Below the pieces are notes generated by a model. The model made no database searches. It was not told where the DNA came from and saw nothing but the letters and a program-made list of their open reading frames with translations. Positions 42,384-52,556 of a DNA stretch of 64,000 nucleotides are shown here, in pieces; position 1 is the first letter of the stretch, and each line of letters begins with the position of its first letter. Source of the stretch: Cycloclasticus sp. 46_120_T64 (lineage in GTDB: Bacteria; Pseudomonadota; Gammaproteobacteria; Methylococcales; Cycloclasticaceae). The position numbers and the translations under genes are program-made. The stretch lies in NCBI GenBank assembly GCA_002162695.1, contig MAAM01000006.1, positions 1 to 64,000 of the forward strand, read 5' to 3'.

Positions 42384-43520
42384 ATGAGCAACGATTTTAG
42401 TAGTGAATTCAATTTAGACGATGATGTGATGTACCTTAACCACGCCGCCGTAGCACCTTGGCCGGTACGCGCCGAACAAGCGGTTAATGCATTTTGCCGA
42501 GAGAATGTAACCATCGGCTCCAAAAAATACGCTAACTGGCTAAAAGTTGAGTCTCGGCTCAAAAGCCAATTAGCTGAGCTTATCCACGCTAGTTCAGTTG
42601 ATGAAATTGCCCTCGTTAAAAACACATCCGAAGCGCTATCGTTCGTTGCCTATGGCTTGAGTTGGTCCGCTGGCGACAATATTGTGACCAGTGATGAGGA
42701 ATTCCCTTCTAATATGATCCCGTGGGAGTCACTGGCCGAGCAAGGTGTTACGGTTAAAAAAACGCCGTTAAAAAATGCGAGTGATCCAACCGCTAAACTG
42801 ATTGAGCAAATTGATGTTAATACCCGCTTACTAACCATAAGCTCGGTACAGTATGCTTCGGGTTTACGGGTAGACCTAGAACGTTTAGGTGAAGCTTGCC
42901 AACAAAAGGGGGTGCTATTTTGTATTGACGCCATTCAATCTGTAGGTGCGTTTGAGGTTGATGTTCAACGTTATCAAGCGGACTTTATGATGGCTGATGG
43001 ACACAAGTGGTTGCTCGGGCCTGAAGGCCTAGGCTTTTTTTATTGCCGCAAACAAACCATCGATAAACTCAAGCTAACTCAGTTTGGCTGGCATATGGTG
43101 GAAGACATGGGTAATTACGACACGCCATTATGGGAAACGGCCGCTTCAGCTAGACGCTTTGAATGCGGTAGCCCCAATATGCTGAGCATTCATGCGTTAT
43201 CAGCCAGCATCAGCCTATTACTTGAAATAGGTATGCCTCGCGTTGAAAAAAACGTGATCTCACGTGCCGATTACATCATCAACAAAGTTCAACAGCAACC
43301 GCAGCTAAAGCTACTCACCCAAGCCGAGCCCGATGGGAATAACATTGTTGTTTTCAATACGCTTGAGGCAAAACTCGATGAATTATTTAGCTATTTAACC
43401 GAGCATGGCGTTGTTTGCGCCAAGCGTGGCGGCGGGATCCGTTTTTCAGCACACTTTTATACACCCAATGCGGTAATAGACCGTGCGTTTGCGCTGATCG
43501 ATCGTTTTTTCGAGTTATAA
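42384..43520 (+). CDS. Class V aminotransferase-fold PLP enzyme (cysteine desulfurase-like)
   Basis: The 378-residue protein begins YLNHAAVAPWP, has the cofactor region KNTSEALSF near residue 78, the FCIDAIQSVGAF segment with the PLP-binding Asp near 183, and the Schiff-base Lys in ADGHKWLLGPEG near residue 210. The C-terminal region with CAKRGGGIRFSAHFYTP is like the isopenicillin-N-epimerase/NifS branch. A Cys (VVCAKRG) exists but not in the classic SufS context, so desulfurase activity is uncertain. It is a single gene, not in an operon. Confidence 0.8.
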   Translation: MSNDFSSEFNLDDDVMYLNHAAVAPWPVRAEQAVNAFCRENVTIGSKKYANWLKVESRLKSQLAELIHASSVDEIALVKNTSEALSFVAYGLSWSAGDNIVTSDEEFPSNMIPWESLAEQGVTVKKTPLKNASDPTAKLIEQIDVNTRLLTISSVQYASGLRVDLERLGEACQQKGVLFCIDAIQSVGAFEVDVQRYQADFMMADGHKWLLGPEGLGFFYCRKQTIDKLKLTQFGWHMVEDMGNYDTPLWETAASARRFECGSPNMLSIHALSASISLLLEIGMPRVEKNVISRADYIINKVQQQPQLKLLTQAEPDGNNIVVFNTLEAKLDELFSYLTEHGVVCAKRGGGIRFSAHFYTPNAVIDRAFALIDRFFEL

Positions 43521-43570
43521 ACGCGGTTGCTAACAAAGGTAGAAATTGGGGCCTTTCCTTACCCACCCCA

Positions 43571-46492
43571 CTAAATAGGCTCCCCTCTCTCTAGCAACTC
43601 CAATACACCCTTAAACTCAACCGGCTGACTAAACAAATACCCTTGAGCAATGTCACAACCCGAGGCTTTTAAGTGCTGATATTGGGCCTCCGTTTCGATA
43701 CCTTCGGCAACGACGGTAAGCTTCAACTGCTTAGCCAAGGTGATAATCGCATCGACGATCGCCGCATCATTGGCATCATCATTGATGTCTTTGACAAAAG
43801 CTCGGTCTATTTTCAAAATATCAATTGGGTAACGCTTTAAATAAGCCAACGATGAATAGCCCGTCCCAAAATCATCCATCGCGATATCAATACCCATCTT
43901 TTTAATTTGCGCCAAGGTGTTTATGGTTAAATCGGCATCCGACATCATCAGGCTTTCGGTAATTTCAAACTCAAGGTGCTCGGCTGATATATCAAATTTT
44001 TGTATTGCACGTTGAATCGTATCAATCAGTTTATTATTACCAAATTGCCGTTCAGACAGGTTAACCGCTACTTTCCCCGGGTTATACCCCAGTTTTAACC
44101 AGCTTTTAATCGCTCGGCAGGCCTCAAAAATCACCCACTCACCCACCTCAACCATCAAACCTGACTCTTCAAGTACCGGAATAAATTCGACTGGTGAAAC
44201 CAGGCCTACCCCAGGTTTATGCCAGCGAATAAGGGCTTCTAGGCCTATCATTTCACGCGTACGCATCTCTATTTTCGGCTGATAGTGAAGTTCAAATTGC
44301 CCATGCTCTACGGCTTTTCTCAAACTCTGCGAAAGTTCAGCGAACTTCTCTCCATTAACACCTATTTCCATCGAGTAAAAACAAAACCCATTACGCCCTG
44401 ACTGCTTTGCTATATACATCGCTGAATCCGCACAATTTAATAAGCCGCCTCGATCCCGTGCATCCATAGGGAACTGGCTAATACCAATACTTCCACCCAC
44501 AAATAATTCTTTTTCTTGATACAGAATAACTCGACTTAACTCTCGCAAAATAATACGTGCAACTCGCTCAAGTCCATCATTACCCTTCACATCATCGATA
44601 ATCAAGGTGAACTCATCGCCCCCCAACCGCGCGACCACATCTGATTCTCTAACAACATTTTTCACCCGCTGGGCAATTTCTTTAAGCACCACATCCCCAG
44701 CCTCATGCCCCCATGAATCATTGATATGTTTAAAGCGATCAAGGTCGATAAAAAACAACGCAAACCCATGCCCGTTACGCTTACTTCTGACGATAGCCTC
44801 ATCTAAATAAATATAAAATAAGCTCCTGTTCGGTAACGTGGTTAACGCATCATAATTAGCTAACTGATATAACTTTTCTTCCGCGAGTTTTCGTTCTGTG
44901 ACATCTTCAAACAACCAAATTGAGTCCTTATCGTCACCAAGACCCGTGCTTTTGCCCGATAACTTACACCAAAACACCGAGCCATCTGCACGCATTAAGC
45001 GTTGTTCAGCGTGATAAACTTTCCCAGCCTTCAAAGCTGGGTATGCTTCATCACCTAATTCATAATAAGCGTCTTTATTTGGGTATAAGAACAAACTATT
45101 CTGCCCAAGAAAGTTCTCCGTCGAGTAGTTGAACATCGACAGAATTTTATTATTCACCCGCACATACTGACGCTCATGTAACCAAGCTATGCCAATATCG
45201 GCGTTATCAATAATCATTTCCTGTTCTTGAATCACTTTTTCATTATTGCCAACAAAGCCATTAAATTCTTCCCATACCGATTTAAATTCAGCCGTCACTC
45301 CTGCTTCCAAGGGTAGACGCGCTGATAACTCACCACTGGTCAGGCGCTTCATAGTGTTATTCAAGCTTTCGATAGGCGTTTTTATTTGTCGAGTAATAAG
45401 CATTATCAACACAACTAGAATAAATATAAAAATAGTCAATAAGGTGAATAACAATAAGGAACTCAACATAGAGAGTTCCTCGTTCGTTTCAATGCTATCA
45501 GCAACCAATATTTCACTAATGGAATACATGTCAGTCAATTCACCCTGAATTGAAACCAACACCTTTTTAAAACTTATGGATGCTTCAGCTAAACGTTCAT
45601 CATTCGAAAAACGCTCCTTTATTAACCGAGTTAACGGTGCATCATTCGATAACAGCGCTGTCACCACGGCTAAATTAGCCGATAATTGCACAGCCTTCAG
45701 CTGCAAACCATGATTGCGTCCACTTATTTTTTTTACTCTTTCGATCGCTTTTTTTACTTGCGCCAAGTTCTGCGATAAGTCATGGCTATTGATCTCGAGT
45801 AACTGATCTATATTATCGACATACAATAATATAGAGACATTATTTGTCAGCTCGGCCAGCTTCATCCCAAGGGTTAAGTCGGCATTGAGTAACTCATGAT
45901 TGCTCGGCCTATTTGAGCGCTGATTCATCACATCCATCAGCGCAACCTTGCCACTAAAGCCCTCCCTGAAAATAATCAATGCCTCAACTGCAACCTGAGT
46001 ATCCTGTCTAAAGCCCCGTAGTTTTTGCATACTGCTGAGTTTATTAAGCTGTAAGTCATGCAGGCTGATTAACTTATCGGATAACACCGTATAGAGAGCA
46101 TCAAGCCTTAATTTTATCGCTAATAATTGAGAGTCATTCTGTACTAGGCCATATAAAACATTGAGGTGTCGACTCGTATTAACAGCAAGCTGCTCCATAG
46201 CCACGGATGCTCCCTCCGCCCCCTTGCTTTGCCTAATGCGAGACTCAAGAATCGCATAATTAACCAAATCCGCTTCAATATCTCGCTGCAAGGCAATAAT
46301 AGGCAAGACCTCAGCGGTAAAAACGCCTTGGTAGTGTGAAACCAAACGATTAGTCAACACATAGGTCAGCATCGTTAAAGCACTGCCGCTCACCAGTATG
46401 TTAACGACAAACTTACTAAGCTCTTTTATCGAACGCCCATGCAGACTGAGTTCAATCTTTTTTTTCAGTTTGTCAATCAACAACATCCTCAT
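43571..46492 (-). CDS. Membrane sensor with HAMP, PAS, GGDEF and EAL domains (c-di-GMP turnover)
   Basis: The 973-residue protein has an N-terminal membrane helix (~25-45), a long helical periplasmic sensor (~50-345), a second membrane helix (~348-370), a HAMP-like linker, a PAS domain (~425-540), a GGDEF domain with intact LGGDEF near residue 624, and an EAL domain with EALIRWHKPG near residue 750 and the later DDFGTGYSSLAYLKRYPID. Both catalytic motifs look intact, so it could make and degrade c-di-GMP. The ATG overlaps the stop of a periplasmic binding protein gene (ATGA), so the two are translationally coupled and probably form a ligand-sensing pair. Confidence 0.9.
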   Translation of the reverse strand: MRMLLIDKLKKKIELSLHGRSIKELSKFVVNILVSGSALTMLTYVLTNRLVSHYQGVFTAEVLPIIALQRDIEADLVNYAILESRIRQSKGAEGASVAMEQLAVNTSRHLNVLYGLVQNDSQLLAIKLRLDALYTVLSDKLISLHDLQLNKLSSMQKLRGFRQDTQVAVEALIIFREGFSGKVALMDVMNQRSNRPSNHELLNADLTLGMKLAELTNNVSILLYVDNIDQLLEINSHDLSQNLAQVKKAIERVKKISGRNHGLQLKAVQLSANLAVVTALLSNDAPLTRLIKERFSNDERLAEASISFKKVLVSIQGELTDMYSISEILVADSIETNEELSMLSSLLLFTLLTIFIFILVVLIMLITRQIKTPIESLNNTMKRLTSGELSARLPLEAGVTAEFKSVWEEFNGFVGNNEKVIQEQEMIIDNADIGIAWLHERQYVRVNNKILSMFNYSTENFLGQNSLFLYPNKDAYYELGDEAYPALKAGKVYHAEQRLMRADGSVFWCKLSGKSTGLGDDKDSIWLFEDVTERKLAEEKLYQLANYDALTTLPNRSLFYIYLDEAIVRSKRNGHGFALFFIDLDRFKHINDSWGHEAGDVVLKEIAQRVKNVVRESDVVARLGGDEFTLIIDDVKGNDGLERVARIILRELSRVILYQEKELFVGGSIGISQFPMDARDRGGLLNCADSAMYIAKQSGRNGFCFYSMEIGVNGEKFAELSQSLRKAVEHGQFELHYQPKIEMRTREMIGLEALIRWHKPGVGLVSPVEFIPVLEESGLMVEVGEWVIFEACRAIKSWLKLGYNPGKVAVNLSERQFGNNKLIDTIQRAIQKFDISAEHLEFEITESLMMSDADLTINTLAQIKKMGIDIAMDDFGTGYSSLAYLKRYPIDILKIDRAFVKDINDDANDAAIVDAIITLAKQLKLTVVAEGIETEAQYQHLKASGCDIAQGYLFSQPVEFKGVLELLERGEPI

Positions 46493-47688
46493 TGGCTGTC
46501 GTAGTTAACGGCGATTTGTTTAAACTGCCCATCCACAAATTGATGCAACCAAATAGCTTGACTCGCTTGCCGGCTCGTTTGTTTTAACCGCAAGGGTACT
46601 GGACCAGTACTGGTATGTAACGGCCCAATCCTCTCAATGGCTCTTAGAATCGATGTTTTATTTATCTCACCCGGTATAGACTGAAGCACTTCAATAAATA
46701 TTTTTGCCACGATGTAACCCTCTAAGGAGGTTGAGCTAAAGTCCGTTGCTCCTCTCTGTTTTACATACGACTCGCGGTATTGTCTAGTAAGCGCATTATC
46801 AGCGTTCACATGAGGAACAACTGATGTGATATAAATCCCATCCGTATCCTTTTCCAATAACTCAGCCAACGGTTTGCTGCCGGTATATGAAATATGATAA
46901 TACTTGAGGTTTGGTAATTCCGCTTTCAATAAATTGATGAATAAACTTGATGCACCATAAGTACTAATCATAATGATCGCTTTAGGGGGCACTGTTGCGG
47001 TTAAAACATCGGCCACGGATTGTTCTACATTATGGGTGTTTTTTCTATAACGTGTATGTAACAACGGGCCGGCATTCTCAAGCCCATACTCTTTAAGCTT
47101 TTCGATCGCAACATCGTACGTCGTATCACCTGATGCATCCTTCTGTGTTAACAGCGCAATTTCATTCGGTTTTATGCCACTGTTTAAAATATGCTCAAGC
47201 ATCATGCCAATTTCCTGCTTATAACTCGCTCTATAGTTATAGACACAGCAGCCGACATTATCCTGCCTTAACACCGATGCGCCAGTAAACGCACCAAACA
47301 TCAAAACACCTCGTTTATTGATGATGGGGACCGTTAACATCGCCATTGGCGTGCCAATACTCCCCAAAATAGCATTAACGTGTTCCTCGTCAATGAGCTG
47401 ACGTACATTTCTCGCAGCCATTAGCGGCACATAACCGTCATCACGCGCTAGTAGGCGAACTTTCCTTCCCTGCACCCCACCCGAGGCATTAATTTCAGCA
47501 AAACCTAGCTCTAGGCCTCTTTTCATTTCTAAACCAATATCGGCACTTAAACCGGACATATCACCACTCATGCCGACTAAAATATCATCCTGTGCAAACA
47601 GCAGGGAGCCATAAAATGCGAGCGCAACCGCCAGTAAACACTGGCTAACTGAGCAGCGTAATTTTTCAACCACGGAATACATCACCAT
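46489..47688 (-). CDS. Periplasmic branched-chain amino acid/amide-type binding protein
   Basis: The 399-residue protein has a signal peptide (cleavage near LFA, ~32) and the mature start DDILVGMSGDMSGLSADIG, characteristic of type I LivJ/UrtA-like periplasmic binding proteins. GSIGTPMAMLTVP and the GYIVAKIFIEVLQ region near the end also fit. No ABC permease or ATPase genes are near. Instead the next gene, overlapping by four bases, is the GGDEF-EAL sensor. It most likely presents a bound ligand to that sensor's periplasmic domain, comparable to NspS with MbaA in Vibrio cholerae. The ligand is unknown. Confidence 0.83.
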   Translation of the reverse strand: MVMYSVVEKLRCSVSQCLLAVALAFYGSLLFAQDDILVGMSGDMSGLSADIGLEMKRGLELGFAEINASGGVQGRKVRLLARDDGYVPLMAARNVRQLIDEEHVNAILGSIGTPMAMLTVPIINKRGVLMFGAFTGASVLRQDNVGCCVYNYRASYKQEIGMMLEHILNSGIKPNEIALLTQKDASGDTTYDVAIEKLKEYGLENAGPLLHTRYRKNTHNVEQSVADVLTATVPPKAIIMISTYGASSLFINLLKAELPNLKYYHISYTGSKPLAELLEKDTDGIYITSVVPHVNADNALTRQYRESYVKQRGATDFSSTSLEGYIVAKIFIEVLQSIPGEINKTSILRAIERIGPLHTSTGPVPLRLKQTSRQASQAIWLHQFVDGQFKQIAVNYDSQ

Positions 47689-47872
47689 AAACTGCCGATC
47701 TCCAAAACCAAGTCGTTTTAATTATTTTTTTTAGTTAGACCCTCCCAAATACTACCCCAAGATTTGTATTATTCAAGTAACAAATTACTATTCCTTAGTT
47801 GATTGGCTGCTAAAAGATCGAAGGAAACGGATATAATATCGAGCTCTATTGCTCAGCACGGCTAAAATCCCC

Positions 47873-49072
47873 ATGCAAAATTCAACTACCGTTAAGGTCG
47901 GCTCTATTTCTATTGGCCATCAACACCCCATCGTTATTCAGTCAATGACTAATACCGATACCGCCGATATTGCTAAAACCGTCGAACAAGTGATGCAATT
48001 GGCCAAAGCAGGTTCGGAGTTAGTTCGCATCACAGTGAACAGCGAGGAAGCTGCGGCCGCCGTAGCCACCATCCGGCAGCAGCTCGATCAATTGGGTTGC
48101 GATACCCCCTTAGTCGGAGATTTTCACTTTAACGGACATAAACTACTAGAAAAATATCCCTGCTGCGCACAGGCACTCGCAAAATACCGCATCAATCCGG
48201 GTAACGTCGGCCGCGGCAGTAAACGCGACCCTCAATTTGCCCAAATGATTGAGTTTGCGATTAAATACGACAAACCTATCCGCATCGGCGTCAACTGGGG
48301 CAGCTTAGATCAATCTGTACTCGCTCGCTTAATGGATGAGAACTCACGCGCCGACATTCCACGCGGTTCGCTGGTGGTTATGCACGATGCGGTGATCACC
48401 TCCGCACTCGAAAGCGCAGAAAAAGCCATCGAACTCGGTTTAGCTAAGGATAAAATCATCCTATCGTGCAAAATGAGCGGGGTTCAAGACCTTATTTCGG
48501 TGTATCAGGATCTAGCCTCTCGATGCCAATACCCTCTACACCTTGGTTTAACCGAAGCCGGCATGGGTAGTAAGGGCATTGTCTCGTCCACCGCCGCTTT
48601 AGCCATATTATTACAACAAGGTATCGGCAATACGATTCGTATTTCATTAACCCCCGAGCCAGGTGGCGACCGTTGCCAGGAAGTCATCGTCGCGCAAGAA
48701 ATATTACAATCAATGTCCTTACGCGCATTCACCCCTGAAGTTATCTCTTGCCCCGGCTGTGGCCGAACCACCAGCGATTATTTCCAGCAATTAGCGCAAG
48801 ACATACAATCCTATTTACGTCATCAAATGCCTGTATGGAAAAACCAATACCCTGGGGTAGAAAGTATGAAGGTGGCTGTTATGGGCTGCGTGGTCAACGG
48901 CCCAGGAGAAAGTAAGAATGCCAATATAGGCATTAGCTTGCCCGGCACTGGGGAGAAACCCGTCGCACCGGTGTATATCGATGGCTTAAAAGATGTCACC
49001 CTGAAGGGTGATGATATTGCTCAGCAGTTTCAAGCAATCGTCGAACGCTACGTGGTCGACACTTACCGCTAG
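47873..49072 (+). CDS. ispG: 4-hydroxy-3-methylbut-2-enyl diphosphate synthase (IspG/GcpE)
   Basis: The product from the ATG at 47873 is 399 residues; an in-frame TTG at 47849 would add eight. Family motifs include [30 protein letters not shown], the cluster Cys pair SCPGCGRT and [10 protein letters not shown]. The enzyme makes HMBPP from MEcPP in the MEP isoprenoid pathway and carries a [4Fe-4S] cluster. It sits alone, ending at a strong terminator. Confidence 0.93.
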   Translation: MQNSTTVKVGSISIGHQHPIVIQSMTNTDTADIAKTVEQVMQLAKAGSELVRITVNSEEAAAAVATIRQQLDQLGCDTPLVGDFHFNGHKLLEKYPCCAQALAKYRINPGNVGRGSKRDPQFAQMIEFAIKYDKPIRIGVNWGSLDQSVLARLMDENSRADIPRGSLVVMHDAVITSALESAEKAIELGLAKDKIILSCKMSGVQDLISVYQDLASRCQYPLHLGLTEAGMGSKGIVSSTAALAILLQQGIGNTIRISLTPEPGGDRCQEVIVAQEILQSMSLRAFTPEVISCPGCGRTTSDYFQQLAQDIQSYLRHQMPVWKNQYPGVESMKVAVMGCVVNGPGESKNANIGISLPGTGEKPVAPVYIDGLKDVTLKGDDIAQQFQAIVERYVVDTYR

Positions 49073-49097
49073 ACTTCCCTAGCATTAAAAACATATA

Positions 49098-49132
49098 TTA
49101 GCGGCTAGTGACTCTCCGTCACTAGCCGCTAA
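49098..49132. terminator. Bidirectional hairpin between ispG and cold-shock gene
   Basis: TTAGCGGCTAGTGA and TCACTAGCCGCTAA form a perfect 14-base stem with a seven-base loop, in the gap between the convergent genes. No long U-run is present on either side, but position and strength support termination. Confidence 0.8.
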
Positions 49133-49136
49133 ATCA

Positions 49137-49352
49137 TTATTCTAAACCTGTTACTTCTTCAGCTTGTAGTCCCTTATCGCCTTTGGTAATAGTGAACTCA
49201 ACGACTTGATTTTCTTTTAACGTACGAAACCCATCGCCTTGTATTGCTCTAAAATGAACAAATACATCTTCACCGCCTGCGTCTGGCTGAATAAACCCAA
49301 AACCCTTTGAGTTATTAAACCATTTAACAATACCTTTTACTTTTTCTGACAT
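49137..49352 (-). CDS. Cold-shock domain protein (CspA family)
   Basis: The 71-residue protein carries both RNA-binding motifs of the cold-shock fold: KGFGFIQP (RNP1) and DVFVHFRAI (RNP2), with the usual VKWFNNSKG start. It would act as a nucleic acid chaperone. A long upstream gap (about 175 bases to mazG) may be the structured leader typical of csp genes, but I could not confirm a cold box. Confidence 0.93.
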   Translation of the reverse strand: MSEKVKGIVKWFNNSKGFGFIQPDAGGEDVFVHFRAIQGDGFRTLKENQVVEFTITKGDKGLQAEEVTGLE

Positions 49353-49527
49353 CTCTCATCCTTTAGTTAAATAAACAATATAAATCAGCTGGTTAATTGT
49401 TTTTCTTAAAGCCAAAACACCTAAATAACGTGTCATTCTTAACTCCACTGAACCTTGAGTATACTAAAAGCAATAAAAATATCCATAATTCTTTTTAGCC
49501 TACGGCGGCTAATGAGTTGCTCAGCCA

Positions 49528-50319
49528 CTATGACTCGGCCTTTTTCGCCTGCTCCCATAAGTGATCTAACTCGGCTAAACTACACTCTTCGAAGCTTAAA
49601 GCTGAATCTTTTAAGGCCCGTTCAATATACTCAAAGCGCGCACTAAAACGCCGGTTGGTTTGTCTTAAACTATGCTCAGGGTTAACCTTTAGATGTCTCG
49701 CTAAGTTGATACAGCTGAATAAAACATCGCCAAATTCCTCTTCTATACGCGGTTGATTAAGCTGCTGAATCTCATCTTTCAACTCAGCAATTTCTTCATC
49801 GAGTTTATCTACCACATCTTGCAGATTATCCCAGTCAAAACCCACCGCGGACGCTTGTTTCTGTAATTTCTCAGCCTGCCTCATCGCCGGCTGTTTAGAC
49901 CCTACACCGCTGAGCACACCTTGCTGTCCGGCTGATTTTTTTTCGACTCGCTTAAATTGTTCCCATGTCGGCGTCTTGGCCGCTACCGCCGATTCAAAAA
50001 CATGTGGGTGCCGCCGTACCATTTTTTCACACGCGGCCTCCACCACATCCGTAAAATTAAATGCCTGCTGCTCTTCGGCTAAGCGTGAGTGATACACCAC
50101 TTGAAATAATAAATCACCCAACTCATCCCGTAGGGCCGGCATATCTCGCTGCTCAATCGCTTCAGCTACCTCATAAGCCTCTTCTATGGTATACGGCATG
50201 ATGCTATTAAAATCTTGCGCCAAATGCCATTCACAGCCGGTCTCGTTATCGCGCAGCTCCGCGACGATGTCCAATAAGCCCTGTAGCTGTTTATTTCGAC
50301 GCATTTTTGTATTGTGCAT
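49528..50319 (-). CDS. mazG: Nucleoside triphosphate pyrophosphohydrolase MazG
   Basis: The 263-residue protein has two MazG domains; the N-terminal one carries the metal-binding EEAYEV ... DELGDLLFQ motif near residues 45-70, and the C-terminal one DEEIAELKDEI ... EEFGDVLF near 170-195. It hydrolyses NTPs to NMP and diphosphate. Two possible ATG codons (50319 and 50304) have no clear ribosome site; I keep the longer. Length matches E. coli MazG (about 263). Confidence 0.93.
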   Translation of the reverse strand: MHNTKMRRNKQLQGLLDIVAELRDNETGCEWHLAQDFNSIMPYTIEEAYEVAEAIEQRDMPALRDELGDLLFQVVYHSRLAEEQQAFNFTDVVEAACEKMVRRHPHVFESAVAAKTPTWEQFKRVEKKSAGQQGVLSGVGSKQPAMRQAEKLQKQASAVGFDWDNLQDVVDKLDEEIAELKDEIQQLNQPRIEEEFGDVLFSCINLARHLKVNPEHSLRQTNRRFSARFEYIERALKDSALSFEECSLAELDHLWEQAKKAES

Positions 50320-50367
50320 AAGCGAGTGATGTGAAATTATGATGACGGTTAAAATCGCCTTTATTCT

Positions 50368-51597
50368 ATGCTAAATATTATCTGGCTCAGCTTTTTCTTC
50401 ATCGCCTTCCTGAGCGGGCTTTATCAATTTTTTATGTTGGGCAATAGTGCCATTTTTAATGACATTACTCTCGCAACATTCACCCTGTCTAAAACAGCCT
50501 TTGAAATATCACTCGGGCTCACTGGGGTGTTATGTTTTTGGATGGGGATCATGAAAATAGGCGAAAAAAGTGGTTTCATTGATCTATTAACAAACTTTTT
50601 AAGCCCGCTACTAAAGCGTTTAATGCCCGATGTGCCGGATAAACACCCTGCGCTTGGCGCGATGGTGATGAACTTGTCAGCCAATATGTTAGGCCTAGAC
50701 AACGCGGCTACCCCGTTAGGCATCAAAGCCATGCAGCACCTGCAAACGCTAAACCCCGACAAAGACACCGCTAGTAATGCACAGATTTTATTCTTGGTGA
50801 TCAATACCTCGGCCGTTACTTTATTCCCCTTAAGTATTTTCACTTATCGCGCACAAATGGGGGCAGCCGACCCAACCGATGTCTTTATTCCAATATTAAT
50901 AGCCACTTACGCCTCGACCATTGCCGGGCTTATTGCCGTCGCCAGTGTGCAACGCATTCGTCTCTACGACCCCGTTATTCTCAGTTATTTGGCGGGCTTC
51001 AGCGGCTTCATCGGTGCCACTCTGTGGTATTTTTCACAGCTCGACCAAGCGATCATGCAGCAGCAGTCGGCGCTGCTGAGTAATTTCATTATTTTTAGTT
51101 TAATCATCCTGTTTATGGCGGGCGCACTAAAACGCCGAATCAATGTTTATGAACACTTTATTGACGGTGCCAAAGAAGGTTTTAGTACCGCGGTGATGAT
51201 TATTCCTTACCTCGTTGCAATGTTAGTGGCAATCGGTGTTTTCAGGGCCAGTGGTGCGATGGATTTGATCCTGCAAGCCTTACGCTCCGTACTCCAAATA
51301 TTTGCTATCGATGAACGTTTCGTTGACGCCCTCCCCACCGCCTTCATGAAACCACTTAGTGGCAGTGGCGCTCGCGCGATGATGGTTGAAACCATGCAAA
51401 CCCACGGTGCCGACTCATTTGCCGGCAGGCTCGCCTCTATCGTTCAAGGTAGCACCGAAACGACCTTTTACGTACTGGCGGTTTATTTTGGCGCCGTCGG
51501 CATTAAAAATGCCCGACACGCACTGGCCTGCGGTTTAATCGCCGATTTGGCGGGAATTATCGTCGCCATTTTGCTCGGCTACTTATTTTTTGGCTAA
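50368..51597 (+). CDS. Nucleoside recognition (SpmA/SpmB-type) membrane protein
   Basis: The 409-residue protein has about ten hydrophobic helices and two related Gate/nucleoside-recognition halves, with MGIMKIGEKSGFIDLL and LSANMLGLDNAATPLGIKAM in the first and SGSGARAMMVETM with VQGSTETTFYVLAVYFG in the second. These match the SpmA and SpmB proteins of spore formers fused in one chain. The function in non-sporulating bacteria is not known; transport is the usual guess. Confidence 0.83.
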   Translation: MLNIIWLSFFFIAFLSGLYQFFMLGNSAIFNDITLATFTLSKTAFEISLGLTGVLCFWMGIMKIGEKSGFIDLLTNFLSPLLKRLMPDVPDKHPALGAMVMNLSANMLGLDNAATPLGIKAMQHLQTLNPDKDTASNAQILFLVINTSAVTLFPLSIFTYRAQMGAADPTDVFIPILIATYASTIAGLIAVASVQRIRLYDPVILSYLAGFSGFIGATLWYFSQLDQAIMQQQSALLSNFIIFSLIILFMAGALKRRINVYEHFIDGAKEGFSTAVMIIPYLVAMLVAIGVFRASGAMDLILQALRSVLQIFAIDERFVDALPTAFMKPLSGSGARAMMVETMQTHGADSFAGRLASIVQGSTETTFYVLAVYFGAVGIKNARHALACGLIADLAGIIVAILLGYLFFG

Positions 51598-51633
51598 GAC
51601 AAAACTACCGTCATAACCATTAGCTTTGATAGA

Positions 51634-52548
51634 ATGGGCGGCTACATTGATCAACATGAAGTCGCCAATATGGCCAAAAACCGCCAATCTTTCGTTTCCA
51701 AACTTTACCCGGTACTCGCTAAATTCCCACTGCCGGTACTGTATGCCTTAGCCTACCCCATTTACCTATTAGGTTATTATTTGGTGGAAAAACGGCGTAA
51801 TGTCATTTTCTCCAATATGCAAAATTCTTTTCCGCAGAAGTCTGATGCTGAGTTACAACGTATGGCGAAACTATGTTTTAAGCGTTTAGTTTATGTGATG
51901 GTGGAGGCGATCAAATGCGGTGATTTAAGCGAGCAAGAGATCCAACGCCACGTCAGCATTAAAAACCCCGAACTCATCCAACAATACGCCGATAATAATC
52001 AATCAATATTAATGCTCGCGGCACACCATTGTAACTGGGAGTGGTTACTGGCCGCTTGTAGCCTGCAATTACCGTTTCCTATCGACGTCGTATACAAGCC
52101 TCTGCACGACCTTGCGGTGGACGAACATATGAAGAAGTCGCGTTCACGTTTTAACGCACGCCCTATTCCGAATAAAAACGCCTTAATTGAAATCATGCAG
52201 CGCCGCAAAGAAGTACGTGGTTTTGCGATGGTCGCCGATCAATCGCCGATGCGAAAAGAAGAAAAGTATTGGACGACCTTTTTAAACCAAGACAGCTCAT
52301 TTGCCGTTGGTGCGCAAAAAATTGCCCAGCTGACCAAGTACCCTACTATTTTTGTCGGTATGCGCCGCTTAGGCTTAGGCCAATATGAAGTCTATTTTGA
52401 AGAGCTCGCACAAGCGCCTTATAAAAAAGAAGGTTACGAGTTAACCGAACAATATGCTCGGGCGCTGGAGAAAATGATTCTCGAGCAACCCGAAGACTGG
52501 ATGTGGTCTAACCGTAAGTGGAAACGTAAACGCGGTATATACGAATAA
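51634..52548 (+). CDS. LpxL/HtrB-type lysophospholipid acyltransferase
   Basis: The 304-residue protein has the acyltransferase motif HHCNWEW near residue 130 (His-x4-Glu form), an early hydrophobic segment (~38-50), RRNVIFSNMQNSFPQ, and VADQSPMRKEE near 206. Such enzymes add a secondary acyl chain to lipid A from acyl-ACP; some acylate other lipids, such as ornithine or ladderane-like lipids. It is followed on the opposite strand by an acyl-AMP ligase with its own carrier domain, so a special lipid rather than lipid A is possible. A second in-frame ATG lies at 51670. Confidence 0.82.
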   Translation: MGGYIDQHEVANMAKNRQSFVSKLYPVLAKFPLPVLYALAYPIYLLGYYLVEKRRNVIFSNMQNSFPQKSDAELQRMAKLCFKRLVYVMVEAIKCGDLSEQEIQRHVSIKNPELIQQYADNNQSILMLAAHHCNWEWLLAACSLQLPFPIDVVYKPLHDLAVDEHMKKSRSRFNARPIPNKNALIEIMQRRKEVRGFAMVADQSPMRKEEKYWTTFLNQDSSFAVGAQKIAQLTKYPTIFVGMRRLGLGQYEVYFEELAQAPYKKEGYELTEQYARALEKMILEQPEDWMWSNRKWKRKRGIYE

Positions 52549-52556
52549 AAAGGCCC

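Noticed and set aside
46489-47688. Part of an amino acid ABC importer
   Set aside because: No permease or ATPase gene is near; the gene is coupled to a GGDEF-EAL sensor instead.
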